A stretch of 64,000 nt of DNA from assembly GCA_934444365.1 (NCBI GenBank), contig CAKSCM010000009.1, forward strand, positions 1 through 64,000, read 5' to 3'. How positions within the stretch are numbered: position 1 is the first letter of the stretch; the number at the start of each line of letters is the position of its first letter. This stretch comes from an uncultured Eubacteriales bacterium (GTDB lineage: Bacteria > Bacillota > Clostridia > Oscillospirales > Acutalibacteraceae). The notes below the pieces were generated by a model, which worked only from the letters and a program-made list of their open reading frames with translations, had not been told where the DNA came from and searched no databases. Shown here in pieces: positions 44,752 through 53,405 of this stretch. The position numbers and the translations under genes were made by a program.

Positions 44752-44780
44752 TTGCATATAATGATATTATATGTTATTAT
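44752..44780 (+). promoter_or_regulatory. Promoter of mtaD-ahcY
   Basis: TTGCAT, 17-bp spacer, TATTAT. A second -10-like TATACT lies at 44794-44799. Confidence 0.6.
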
Positions 44781-44802
44781 CATTAAGATATTTTATACTT
44801 AT

Positions 44803-44902
44803 GCTGCACCGGACATCGCCTTTCAACCCTAATCGGAACATGACAGCGCCTTTTTCGAGGTCGATCATCCGTTATGCGGTGCAGCGCCAAAGGGAGAAAA
44901 TG
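44803..44902 (+). ncRNA. Structured leader, candidate riboswitch
   Basis: A perfect 9-bp helix GCTGCACCG/CGGTGCAGC (44803-44811, 44877-44885) closes an 83-nt domain. Inside, CGGA..TGA/TCATCCG and CCT/AGG helices can stack. The unpaired CCUUU (44819-44823) and ACCCU (44826-44830) in the 5' part can each pair with the AAAGGGAG ribosome binding site (44889-44896) immediately after the domain, giving a pseudoknot that would block translation. It matches no SAM, SAH or THF riboswitch consensus I know. Location before SAH-recycling genes makes a SAM/SAH/adenosine-type ligand plausible. Inference only. Confidence 0.45.
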
Positions 44903-44911
44903 TAATCCGCT

Positions 44912-46192
44912 ATGAATATACTTATAAAAGATGCCGACCGGCTGCTTTTTGAAAACGGGGCCTTTACCGTGTCACGTGGTGATATCTGCATATCAAACGG
45001 TAAAATAACGTCGCTCGATTCGGAATCGGATAATTTTAGGGCCGACAAAATCCTCTCCGGCGACGACCGATTGGTCATTCCCGGTCTTATAAACGCTCAC
45101 ACCCATTCGTATATGGATCTTTTCCGCAACTGTGCCGACGACCTTACCTTTTCCGACTGGCTGTTCGGCAGGGTTATGCCCCTTGAGGACAAGCTGACCT
45201 TTGACGACTGCTATACCGGCGCGCTTCTTGCCTGCGCCGAGATGATAAAAAGCGGTACAACCTGTTTTCTCGATATGCATCCCTTTAAAAACCAGACCGC
45301 AAAGGCAGCGAGGGACACGGGACTGAGAGCGGTAATATCAAGAGGGCTTACCGATTCGCTCGGCGAACAGGCCGGTCTTGACCGTCTTGCCCAGGCCAAA
45401 GAGGAAATGGAAAACTTCAAGGATGAGGAGCTCATAACCTTCATGGCCGCTCCCCACGCCGTTTATACCTGCAGTAAGGAATATCTTATAAAAATACGCG
45501 ATTTTGCCCTTTATGAGAATCTGCCCATAAACATGCATTTAAGCGAGACCGTCGACGAGGTAAAAGGTATCGCTGAGCAGTACGGCTGCTCGCCGGTGGA
45601 ATATGTCGAAAGTCTCGGTCTTTTTGACATTCACACGGTCGCTGCCCATTGCGTTCAGCTGAGCGACCGGGATATATCAATACTGGCCGAAAAAGGCGTT
45701 TATGTCGCCACCAACCCAAAAAGCAATTTAAAGCTTGCCAACGGAATAGCCCCTGTCGACGCACTGCTCAAAAAGGGCGCAAAGGTATGTATAGGAACCG
45801 ATTCGGCGGCCAGCAACAACACCCTTGATATGTTTGAAGAAATGCGATTTGCCGCCCTTTTGCAAAAGGGGGTCACGCACGATCCGACCTCGGCCGACGC
45901 ACAAAGCATTCTAAAAGCCGCAACAATAACCGGCGCCGAGGCGCTCGGCGTAAATTCGGGCGAAATCGCCGTCGGCAAAAACGCCGATTTGGTTATGCTT
46001 GATACATCCGCAATCCCGTTTTGTCCTAAGAGCAATCCCGTATCGGCTCTTGTCTATTCGGTCTCAAAGAGCGAGGTAAAAACGGTCATTGTAAACGGAA
46101 ATATCCTCATGCTCGACGGAGTGCTTACCACAATAGACGAGGCCGCCGTCAAGGAAAAATGCAACAGAATATACGAAAGGATAAACGGTTAA
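44912..46192 (+). CDS. mtaD: MTA/SAH deaminase (MtaD-type amidohydrolase)
   Basis: 426 residues. Amidohydrolase with metal ligands HTHSYMD (~65), HLSETVDE (~211), AHCVQLSDRD (~243) and the catalytic Asp in GTDSAASNN (~291). The flanking text (VIPGLINAHTH, ATNPKSNLKLANGIAP) is that of 5'-methylthioadenosine/S-adenosylhomocysteine deaminases. It deaminates SAH to S-inosylhomocysteine. The ATG at 44912 is in frame with an ATG-TAA three codons upstream that takes the best-placed ribosome binding site, so initiation may involve a start-stop element. ahcY follows after 4 bp. Confidence 0.87.
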   Translation: MNILIKDADRLLFENGAFTVSRGDICISNGKITSLDSESDNFRADKILSGDDRLVIPGLINAHTHSYMDLFRNCADDLTFSDWLFGRVMPLEDKLTFDDCYTGALLACAEMIKSGTTCFLDMHPFKNQTAKAARDTGLRAVISRGLTDSLGEQAGLDRLAQAKEEMENFKDEELITFMAAPHAVYTCSKEYLIKIRDFALYENLPINMHLSETVDEVKGIAEQYGCSPVEYVESLGLFDIHTVAAHCVQLSDRDISILAEKGVYVATNPKSNLKLANGIAPVDALLKKGAKVCIGTDSAASNNTLDMFEEMRFAALLQKGVTHDPTSADAQSILKAATITGAEALGVNSGEIAVGKNADLVMLDTSAIPFCPKSNPVSALVYSVSKSEVKTVIVNGNILMLDGVLTTIDEAAVKEKCNRIYERING

Positions 46193-46196
46193 ATAA

Positions 46197-47435
46197 ATGA
46201 AAAGCGAAATAAAAGACAAAGGACTTTTCGAAAGCGGAGAGCTTAAAATAAAATGGGCATACGATCATATGCCGCTGCTTAAAAGCATTGAAAAGGATTT
46301 TGCGAAAGACAAGCCCTTTGACGGCAAAAAAATCGCCCTTTCGGTACATCTTGAAGCTAAAACGGCCGTTTTGTGCCGGGTGCTCGCCACAGGCGGCGCC
46401 GAGATGTACGTCACGGGCAGCAACCCCCTTTCAACCCAGGATGATATTGCGGCCGCTCTCGTAAAGGGCGGAATGAATGTGTTTGCACTCCACGGTGCAA
46501 CCGATGAGCAATATGAGCGCCATATGAGGGAGGTTTTATCGGTCGGCCCCGACATAATAATCGATGACGGCGGCGACCTCGTCCATTTAATGCATACACG
46601 GTTCAGGGAGCTGTTGCCCAAGGTTTTGGGCGGATGCGAGGAGACGACCACCGGAATAACAAGGCTTAAAAAAATGCAGAAAAACGGCGAGCTTGAGTTC
46701 CCGATGATGAACGTAAACGACGCCGACTGCAAGCATCTTTTCGACAACCGATACGGAACCGGCCAGTCGGTCTTTGACGGAATCGACAGAACCACCAACC
46801 TCATAATAGCCGGAAAAACCGTTGTTGTCGCCGGATACGGATGGTGCGGCAAAGGCGTCGCCATGAGGGCAAAGGGACTGGGCGCCTCGGTAGTAGTCAC
46901 CGAAATCGACCCGATAAAGGCAATCGAAGCGGTTATGGACGGCTTTAAGGTAATGTCGATGGATGACGCCGCCGTAATAGGCGATCTTTTTATAACGGTC
47001 ACCGGCTGCTGCTCGGTAATAACAAGCCGGCATTTTGAAAAAATGAAGGATTCGGCAATACTCTGCAACGCCGGCCATTTTGACGTTGAGGTCGATGCGG
47101 CCGCTTTAAGAAAAGCGGCGAAGGACCGCTACGAGGCAAGACAGAATATCGAATGCTTTGTAATGCCAAACGGCAACAAGCTTTATCTTCTGGCCGGAGG
47201 ACGGCTCGTAAACCTTGCCGCCGGCGACGGCCATCCGGCCGAAATAATGGATATGAGCTTTGCCATACAGGCCCTTTGCGCCGAATACATAGCAAAGAGC
47301 AAGGCCGGCGGACGTCCGGGCGTTCACAGCGTTCCGCATGAAATCGACCAAAAGGTCGCCTCATTAAAGCTCGGCTTTCTCGGGGCAAAAACCGATATAT
47401 TAACGCCCGAGCAAGCCGAATATCTCGGTCTTTAA
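46197..47435 (+). CDS. ahcY: Adenosylhomocysteinase
   Basis: 412 residues. NAD-dependent hydrolysis of SAH (or S-inosylhomocysteine) to homocysteine plus nucleoside. Signatures: GKKIALSVHLEAKTAVL, GSNPLSTQDDIAAAL, DDGGDLVHLMH, the Rossmann loop VVAGYGWCGKGVAMRAKGLGA, and CNAGHFDVEVD. It lacks the ~40-residue insertion of the animal/proteobacterial enzymes, so it belongs to the shorter archaeal/Thermotoga-type group. Starting 4 bp after the deaminase stop without a good own site, it is likely translationally coupled to it. Confidence 0.93.
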   Translation: MKSEIKDKGLFESGELKIKWAYDHMPLLKSIEKDFAKDKPFDGKKIALSVHLEAKTAVLCRVLATGGAEMYVTGSNPLSTQDDIAAALVKGGMNVFALHGATDEQYERHMREVLSVGPDIIIDDGGDLVHLMHTRFRELLPKVLGGCEETTTGITRLKKMQKNGELEFPMMNVNDADCKHLFDNRYGTGQSVFDGIDRTTNLIIAGKTVVVAGYGWCGKGVAMRAKGLGASVVVTEIDPIKAIEAVMDGFKVMSMDDAAVIGDLFITVTGCCSVITSRHFEKMKDSAILCNAGHFDVEVDAAALRKAAKDRYEARQNIECFVMPNGNKLYLLAGGRLVNLAAGDGHPAEIMDMSFAIQALCAEYIAKSKAGGRPGVHSVPHEIDQKVASLKLGFLGAKTDILTPEQAEYLGL

Positions 47436-47479
47436 TCCGTTTTTCGGATAATGGTTTTATAACAAAAATACCGGTACTC

Positions 47480-47522
47480 ACCGTCGGCCGACATAAGGTT
47501 TCAACACCTTACGACCGGCGGT
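47480..47522 (+). repeat. Long hairpin downstream of ahcY
   Basis: ACCGtCGG...CCGgCGGT outer arms with an inner TAAGGT/ACCTTA stem. May protect the mRNA 3' end together with the terminator that follows. Confidence 0.5.
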
Positions 47523-47531
47523 AAATACAGC

Positions 47532-47556
47532 AAAAACCGCTCTTCGCGTTTTTTCG
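47532..47556 (+). terminator. Terminator of mtaD-ahcY
   Basis: AAAAAcCGC-tcttc-GCGTTTTTT on the plus strand. Confidence 0.65.
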
Positions 47557-47711
47557 TCAGGATATCCGTTTAAAGGACAAATTACGGATAATTGCTCCCC
47601 CGTAAAAACGACAGAAACATCCGTTTTTAAAGCTCTCGAAAAACGGCTTTAAAAACCTGGTAAAGACCGGGTGATTTTTGCGGCACCGTAAAAAAATAAA
47701 AGAGGTAGAAA

Positions 47712-48650
47712 ATGAATAAAAAGAGCTTTGTAAGCAGTATGCTGCTGTTACTGGCGGCGCTGATATGGGGCTTTGCTTTTACAGCCCAAAGTCTTTGTAC
47801 AGATTATATAGGACCCTTTACATACGGCACCGTACGTTTTTTCATCGGCGGAACGGTGCTTTTGCCGATGATACCGATTTACGCAAAAATCGAAAAAAAA
47901 CAGGCAGATGCCTCGGACAAAAATCCGTCCGATCGGCCGAAAAGCCTTAAAAAGCTGTTTATCGGCGGTATACTTTGCGGAGTTTTTCTTTGTGCGGCTT
48001 CGGTCCTGCAGCAAGCCGGAATTGAAACCACGACCCCCGGAAAAGCCGGATTTATAACCGCACTGTACGTCGTCTTAGTCCCCGTATTCGGCATTTTTTT
48101 ACGCAGAAAAACTCCGCTGATAGTATGGATATCGGTCTGCCTTGCCGTTCCCGGACTCTATCTTTTGTGTGTGAGCAGCGGATTTTCCATTGCAAAAGGC
48201 GATCTTCTTATACTGGGATCAGCGCTGCTTTTTGCTTTTCACATACTTATTATCGATCATTTTTCGCCGCTTGTTAACAGCGTCGCACTCTCCTGCATCC
48301 AGTTTTATACCGGCGCCGTATTTTCGGGCGTTCTGATGCTTATATACGAACAGCCCTCGATAAACGCGATAATGCAGTGTCTGGCGCCTATTTTATATAT
48401 AGGTGTTTTTTCGACCGGTGTTGCCTATACCCTGCAGGTAATAATGCAGAAAAACACAAACCCGACCGTCGCCTCGCTGCTTTTGAGCTTTGAGTCGGTC
48501 TTTTCGGTAATAGGCGGCTGGCTTATTCTGGGACAAACCCTCACCGCGCGAGAGCTGTGCGGATGTATTTTAATGTTTGCCGCCGTAATACTTTCCCAGC
48601 TTCCGCCCGATATTTTCCGTGTTTTCCGAAAAAAACGTGATAAAATATAA
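47712..48650 (+). CDS. EamA/DMT-family transporter
   Basis: 312 residues, ten membrane segments in two EamA repeats. The first begins LLLLAALIWGFAFTAQSL, with AGIETTTPGKAGFITALYVVLVPVFGIFLRR. The second covers AKGDLLILGSALLFAFHILIIDHF...VASLLLSFESVFSVIGGWLILGQTL. A short charged loop (EKKQADASDKNPSDRPKSLKK) lies between segments 2 and 3. Probably exports a metabolite or amino acid; substrate not predictable. AGAGG precedes the ATG. Confidence 0.88.
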   Translation: MNKKSFVSSMLLLLAALIWGFAFTAQSLCTDYIGPFTYGTVRFFIGGTVLLPMIPIYAKIEKKQADASDKNPSDRPKSLKKLFIGGILCGVFLCAASVLQQAGIETTTPGKAGFITALYVVLVPVFGIFLRRKTPLIVWISVCLAVPGLYLLCVSSGFSIAKGDLLILGSALLFAFHILIIDHFSPLVNSVALSCIQFYTGAVFSGVLMLIYEQPSINAIMQCLAPILYIGVFSTGVAYTLQVIMQKNTNPTVASLLLSFESVFSVIGGWLILGQTLTARELCGCILMFAAVILSQLPPDIFRVFRKKRDKI

Positions 48651-48723
48651 GGAGTATTTGTAATTCCTTTTATATTTTTCGTCAAATAAGAACCTCTTCT
48701 TACGATTTATTGCATATTTCATC

Positions 48724-48752
48724 TTGAAAAAAAGCGTTTTTCGATATATAAT
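48724..48752 (+). promoter_or_regulatory. proS promoter
   Basis: TTGAAA, 17-bp spacer, TATAAT. Confidence 0.8.
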
Positions 48753-48913
48753 GTTTGGTGTTGCCTGAATTTCCGAAAGAATACATAAAGGCGGCATAAA
48801 ATTCCTGCCGGTAACCGCCGATTCGGAGCCGACCGGCAGCGTATGCAATATACAGTGAAAAATACAATATGTTATTCATAATTCATAAAAACTGAAAGGT
48901 TTGTAATTACAGT
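48753..48913 (+). promoter_or_regulatory. Long leader of proS with stable hairpin
   Basis: About 155 nt between promoter and ATG. A perfect 8-bp arm pair CTGCCGGT/ACCGGCAG (48805-48839) and flanking GCCT/AGGC pairing indicate structure. It lacks the T-box AGGGUGGNACCGCG motif and a terminator, so it is not a standard tRNA-sensing leader. Confidence 0.4.
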
Positions 48914-50356
48914 ATGGCCGAACAAAAGAAAATGGTTGAAGACATAACCTCGATGGATGTCGACTTTACAAAATGGTATACCGACGTTGTGCGCAAGGCT
49001 GAGCTTGCGGATTACTCGAACGTCAGGGGATGTATGGTTGTACGTCCGTACGGATGCGCAATATGGGAGAACATTCACGACGAGCTTGACCGCCGTTTCA
49101 AGGAGACCGGTCACGAAAACGTCATGATGCCGATGTTTATTCCCGAAAGCCTGCTCCAAAAGGAAAAGGATCATGTTGAGGGCTTTGCTCCGGAGGTTGC
49201 ATGGGTAACCCACGGAGGCGATGAGGAATTAACCGAGCGTCTTTGCGTAAGACCCACCTCCGAAACCCTTTTCTGCGACCATTATAAGGACATAATCCAC
49301 TCCTGGCGCGATCTTCCCAAGCTCTACAATCAGTGGTGCTCGGTTGTCCGCTGGGAGAAAACCACCCGTCCGTTTTTGCGTACGATGGAATTCTGGTGGC
49401 AGGAAGGTCACACCATGCACGCCACCGCCGACGAGGCGAAGGAAGAAACCGAGCGCATGCTCGGAGTTTATGCCGATTTGTGCGAGAATGTTCTTGCTAT
49501 TCCCGTAGTAAAGGGCAAAAAGACCGATAAAGAAAAATTCGCCGGTGCCGAGGCCACCTATACGATAGAGGCCATGATGCATGACGGCAAGGCCCTTCAA
49601 AGCGGTACAAGCCATTATTTCGGCGACGGCTTTGCCCGTGCCTTCGGCATACAGTATACCGATAAAAACAACAAGCCCCGGTATCCGCATCAGACCTCCT
49701 GGGGAATGAGCACAAGAATTATAGGCGCCGTTATAATGACCCACGGCGACAATAACGGTCTGGTCCTCCCCCCGAGGATAGCCCCCGTTCAGGTGGTTAT
49801 AATTCCCGTCGCCGCACACAAACCCGGCGTTACCGAAAAGGCCGATGAAATTGCGGCGCGTTTAAAGAAGGTCTGCCGTGTAAGCGTTGATAAAACCGAG
49901 CAGTCGCCGGGCTGGAAATTTGCACAGCACGAAATGCGCGGTGTGCCTTTAAGGCTTGAAATAGGCCCGAAGGATATAGAAAAGAACCAGTGCGTTATCG
50001 CGCGGCGTGATACCGGCGAAAAGATCTTTGTATCGCTCGACGAGATTGAAGGAAAGATCCCCGAGCTGCTCGACGATGTCCACAATTCACTTTACAACCG
50101 CGCCCTTGCCCGCCGCGAAAGCATGACCTACGAAGCCAAGGACATGGATGAGCTTTGCCGTCTGGCCGACGAAAAGCCCGGATTTATAAAGGCTCTTTGG
50201 TGCGGCAAGCTTGAGTGTGAAGAAAAAATAAAGAACGACGCGGGACTAACCTCGCGCTGTATGCCCTTTGATGAACAAAACGGCGCCGAGGACGGAGTAT
50301 GTGCCTGCTGCGGCAAAAAATCCAAGGCTCTTGTCTACTGGGGTAAGGCATATTAA
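48914..50356 (+). CDS. proS: Prolyl-tRNA synthetase, archaeal/eukaryotic type
   Basis: 480 residues. Class II synthetase: motif 1 region RGCMVVRPYGCAIWENIHDELDRRFKETGHENVMMPMFIPESLL, then LCVRPTSETLFCDHYKDIIHSWRDLPKLYNQWCSVVRWE, motif 2 RPFLRTMEFWWQEGHTMHA, motif 3 PHQTSWGMSTRIIGAVIMTHGD. The anticodon-binding domain starts at APVQVVIIPV. A C-terminal zinc-binding-like domain ends CACCGKKSKALVYWGKAY. It lacks the INS editing domain of the bacterial long form. Such short archaeal-type ProRS is found in a subset of Firmicutes. The ribosome binding site (AAAGG) is 14 nt away. Confidence 0.95.
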   Translation: MAEQKKMVEDITSMDVDFTKWYTDVVRKAELADYSNVRGCMVVRPYGCAIWENIHDELDRRFKETGHENVMMPMFIPESLLQKEKDHVEGFAPEVAWVTHGGDEELTERLCVRPTSETLFCDHYKDIIHSWRDLPKLYNQWCSVVRWEKTTRPFLRTMEFWWQEGHTMHATADEAKEETERMLGVYADLCENVLAIPVVKGKKTDKEKFAGAEATYTIEAMMHDGKALQSGTSHYFGDGFARAFGIQYTDKNNKPRYPHQTSWGMSTRIIGAVIMTHGDNNGLVLPPRIAPVQVVIIPVAAHKPGVTEKADEIAARLKKVCRVSVDKTEQSPGWKFAQHEMRGVPLRLEIGPKDIEKNQCVIARRDTGEKIFVSLDEIEGKIPELLDDVHNSLYNRALARRESMTYEAKDMDELCRLADEKPGFIKALWCGKLECEEKIKNDAGLTSRCMPFDEQNGAEDGVCACCGKKSKALVYWGKAY

Positions 50357-50508
50357 AAGAATTACACCGGGAACTGTACCGGGCAAAATCAATCCGCTTA
50401 ATAAAGCGTCTGACAAGCGCCCTTTCCCCTCTATATTCAGCCGGAAATCCCGAAATTCCGGTGCGAAGTAAGCCGAAAATAAAGTTTTAAAAAAGGATGT
50501 TTTCACTT

Positions 50509-51363
50509 ATGCGTAAAAGTGTATCCGTATTAACCGCCGCGCTTATAATAATATCCCTGCTTGTGTCAGGGGCAATTTATTCGCTTGCAACCGAAAGCTC
50601 AGTCTCGTCCGAGACCGAGCCGAGCGAAACCTCGAGCGAGATTTCCGACGTAAGCTCGGATGATAACGGTTCCGACACAAGCTCCGATGACAATAATTCA
50701 AGTGATACCGACCCGTCCGACACATCATCCGACAACACTTCGGATGATGAATCCTCGCACACCTCAAGCGAGAGCAGTTCGAGAACATCCTCACGCGAAG
50801 AGCCGTCCGAGACCTCCTCGCGCCACTCATCGAGCAATCAAAGCTCATCGTCTTCAAGGAGCAACAGCAGCACCACATCCTCAAGGAGCGATTCGGGACG
50901 CACCGAAACCTCCTCTGATGACGACGATGACGAGTATTCGAGAAACACCTCCTCGCGCACCTCGTCAAAAAAGAATAAATCCTCCAAAACGCCATCCTCT
51001 GCCCCCGAGGAATCCTCGGCAGTTGAGAGCAACGTCAAGAATATATCCGACTACGGAAAAACCGGCAAAACAATGCTTCTGATATCGGCCATTGTTGCGG
51101 TAGCCGCAGCGGCCGCGCTTATTTACATCAACCTCACGGCGCACAAAAGAATAGTTGAGGCACGCAATCGTGCACAAAGAAAGGCGAAAATCGCCGCATA
51201 TAACGCCCGCGCCCAGAAGGAAACAAAGCAGAAAAAGTCCGACGATTATGATTTCGACGGTTATAATACCGACAATTCCTCCGATGATGGACGTTTCAGC
51301 ATGAATCAGAATGACTTTGACTTCGGCGACGATTTCCTTATAAATAAGGATAAGAAAAAATAA
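50509..51363 (+). CDS. Ser/Asp-rich membrane-anchored extracellular protein
   Basis: 284 residues from the ATG at 50509 (AAGGA 11 nt upstream); an ATG four codons earlier overlaps that site. Signal-like hydrophobic N-terminus (VLTAALIIISLLVSGAIYSLA). ~165 residues of SSDD/SSET/SSRTSS low-complexity repeats. One membrane helix (TMLLISAIVAVAAAAALIYINLT), a strongly basic stretch (RIVEARNRAQRKAKIAAYNARAQK), and an acidic tail. Predicted extracytoplasmic stalk with a cytoplasmic tail. No domain recognised. The repeats give long chance frames in the other phases. Confidence 0.8.
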   Translation: MRKSVSVLTAALIIISLLVSGAIYSLATESSVSSETEPSETSSEISDVSSDDNGSDTSSDDNNSSDTDPSDTSSDNTSDDESSHTSSESSSRTSSREEPSETSSRHSSSNQSSSSSRSNSSTTSSRSDSGRTETSSDDDDDEYSRNTSSRTSSKKNKSSKTPSSAPEESSAVESNVKNISDYGKTGKTMLLISAIVAVAAAAALIYINLTAHKRIVEARNRAQRKAKIAAYNARAQKETKQKKSDDYDFDGYNTDNSSDDGRFSMNQNDFDFGDDFLINKDKKK

Positions 51364-51370
51364 AAACGAT

Positions 51371-51429
51371 TACCGGGACAGGTACTAAAAACACGAAAAG
51401 AACTTAACGCTTTTGTACCGACCCCGGTA
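51371..51429 (+). repeat. Long hairpin between the Ser-rich gene and pit
   Basis: TACCGGG-aca-GGTAC ... GTACC-gac-CCCGGTA with an inner GAAAAG/CTTTT pairing. Bidirectionally stable, but followed by only a short TTT, so a terminator or mRNA-stabilising structure. Confidence 0.5.
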
Positions 51430-51496
51430 TTTCCATGTACGCATACGATAATCGATCGTCCTTGCGCATTCGACATGAAAGGTATGATGTAAAAAA

Positions 51497-52552
51497 ATGA
51501 GTTTTGTTGAATTTATCAATATGTGCATAAGCCAACCGGCATTGCTTATAACCGTGCTGCTTACCTTGGGCGTGGTTTTTGTAAACGGCTGGACCGATGC
51601 TCCGAACGCCATTGCAACCTGCGTTTCGACGCGCTCAATGGGCGCTCGTGCGGCGGTGCTTATGGCGGCAGCATTCAACTTTTTGGGTGTTCTTGTCTTT
51701 TCGATGTTCAGCAAGAGCGTTGCCGAAACCATTTATAACATGGTGGACTTCAGCAAGGTGACCATAACCTCAAACGAAAACCCGGCCCTCATTGCCCTGT
51801 GTGCGGCCATGTTCGCAATTGTCGTATGGGCGGTTGTCGCCTGGTGGTTCGGCATTCCCACAAGCGAGAGCCATGCGCTCATAGCCGGTATCTCCGGTGC
51901 GGCGATAGTGATGGGCGGCTTCGGCGGAATCCACTGGGGCGAATGGATAAAGGTAATTTACGGACTTGTCCTTTCGACCGTTTTAGGCTTTGTTTTGGGA
52001 TACATAACCGTAAAACTCGTCGAGCTGATCTTCAAAGGCGTAACCAGAAGAAAGGCCAACAGCTTTTTCAGGGGAGCACAAATTGCCGGCGGTGCCGCAA
52101 TGGCATTCATGCACGGCGCTCAGGACGGTCTTAAATTTATAGGCGTGTTCCTGCTTGGAATAAATCTCTCAACCGGAACCACAACCGGCAATACCGATAT
52201 TTCGCTGTGGCTGATGCTGCTTATCTCCCTTACAATGGGTATAGGCACCTCGATAGGTGGCTACCGCATAATAAAGGCGGTCGGAATGGATATGGTAAAG
52301 CTTGAAAAATACCAGGGCTTCTCGGCCGACGTAGCAGGCGCTATTTGCCTGTTGCTCGCATCTGTAACAAGTATTCCGGTAAGTACGACCCATACCAAAA
52401 CCACCGCTATAATGGGCGTCGGCGCCGCAAAGCGCTTGTCGTCGGTAAACTGGAACGTAGTTAAAGAAATGATGTATGCCTGGATATTCACCTTCCCCGG
52501 ATGTGCTCTTATAAGCGCACTTATGACATTTTTGTTCTTACTTATATTCTGA
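51497..52552 (+). CDS. pit: PiT-family inorganic phosphate permease
   Basis: 351 residues, about ten membrane segments. PiT signatures in duplicate: GVVFVNGWTDAPNAIATCVSTRSM (N-terminal half) and GAQIAGGAAMAFMHGAQDGLKFIGVF (C-terminal half), plus WWFGIPTSESHALIAGISGAAI and SIPVSTTHTKTTAIMGVGA. Low-affinity phosphate or metal-phosphate symport. AAAGG is 14 nt from the ATG. Its DUF47 partner follows. Confidence 0.93.
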   Translation: MSFVEFINMCISQPALLITVLLTLGVVFVNGWTDAPNAIATCVSTRSMGARAAVLMAAAFNFLGVLVFSMFSKSVAETIYNMVDFSKVTITSNENPALIALCAAMFAIVVWAVVAWWFGIPTSESHALIAGISGAAIVMGGFGGIHWGEWIKVIYGLVLSTVLGFVLGYITVKLVELIFKGVTRRKANSFFRGAQIAGGAAMAFMHGAQDGLKFIGVFLLGINLSTGTTTGNTDISLWLMLLISLTMGIGTSIGGYRIIKAVGMDMVKLEKYQGFSADVAGAICLLLASVTSIPVSTTHTKTTAIMGVGAAKRLSSVNWNVVKEMMYAWIFTFPGCALISALMTFLFLLIF

Positions 52553-52648
52553 TTTAAGGCTTCAAAAACGCATTAATCCGGCAGGTATTATTAATACATA
52601 GCAGTAAAATTTAAAAGAAAACCTTGAAATTTTTCGGAGGAGTTTAAT

Positions 52649-53269
52649 ATGGCTAAGAAAAAGGAAGTTAATTATTTCGATTTATTTGTTGACGCTATAG
52701 ACTGTTCACAGCGTGCGGCCGTTATGCTAAGGGATATGCTCAGGGAAAATAACATAAAAATCGACGACATAATGAAGCTGCACGGGATTGAGCACGAGGG
52801 CGACCTTATACGCCATCAGATAGTTTCCGAGTTATCCCGCGCGTTTATAACCCCCATCGAGCGCGAGGATATACTTGAGCTCTCCCGCTGTATCGATGAT
52901 CTTACCGATTCCATAGAGGACATAGCGACCCGTATAGACATGTTCAACATAACCTCTATCCGTCCCGAGGCGATCGAGTTCATAAACCTTATAGTCGACG
53001 CTGCCGACGCCACGAAGGAAGCCCTTGTTGAGTTTAAAAACTTCAAAAAATCAAAGACCATAAACTCCATGATAATCAATATAAACAAGCTCGAGGAGGA
53101 CGGCGACAAGCTCTATCACGATTCGGTCCGCCGGCTGTTTGTTGAGGAAGAGGGCAATATCCTCGAAATAATCCGTTGGCGCGAGGCCTTTGAGATAATG
53201 GAGCATTGCTGCGATGCATTTGAGGATGTCGCCGACATTATCGAAGGCATAATAATGAAGAATTCCTGA
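52649..53269 (+). CDS. DUF47 (PhoU-like) Pit-accessory protein
   Basis: 206 residues, all helical. DUF47 signature: YFDLFVDAIDCSQRAAVMLRDML ... HGIEHEGDLIRHQIVSELSRAFITPIEREDILELSRCIDDLTDSIEDIATRIDMF. Genes of this family sit beside pit and modulate the permease. GGAGGAG precedes the ATG; 96 bp after pit. Confidence 0.92.
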   Translation: MAKKKEVNYFDLFVDAIDCSQRAAVMLRDMLRENNIKIDDIMKLHGIEHEGDLIRHQIVSELSRAFITPIEREDILELSRCIDDLTDSIEDIATRIDMFNITSIRPEAIEFINLIVDAADATKEALVEFKNFKKSKTINSMIININKLEEDGDKLYHDSVRRLFVEEEGNILEIIRWREAFEIMEHCCDAFEDVADIIEGIIMKNS

Positions 53270-53303
53270 GTTTTCACACCGAAAATATCAGCGAAAAAAT
53301 ATT

Positions 53304-53340
53304 AACGGGTCCGTTTATTTTAAAAACGGGCCCGTTTTTG
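53304..53340 (+). terminator. Terminator (bidirectional)
   Basis: AACGGGtCCGTTT-attttaa-AAACGGgCCCGTT followed by TTTG; lies between convergent pit-DUF47 and the redox operon and can serve both. Confidence 0.82.
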
Positions 53341-53405
53341 TTATATAACCATGACTTTCTCATCCGAACACTTGTCGGTTTTTAAGGCAATGCGAAAAAA
53401 TTCAA

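Noticed and set aside
44803..44885. SAM-I, SAH or THF riboswitch before mtaD
   Set aside because: Compared with the core motifs I know of these classes; none fits, so only an unclassified structured leader is reported.
46265..47068. Long minus-strand open frame opposite ahcY
   Set aside because: Shadow of a high-confidence enzyme gene; codon composition is the complement of ahcY and no promoter or start context is present.
48753..48913. T-box leader of proS
   Set aside because: No AGGGUGGNACCGCG antiterminator motif, no specifier loop and no terminator.
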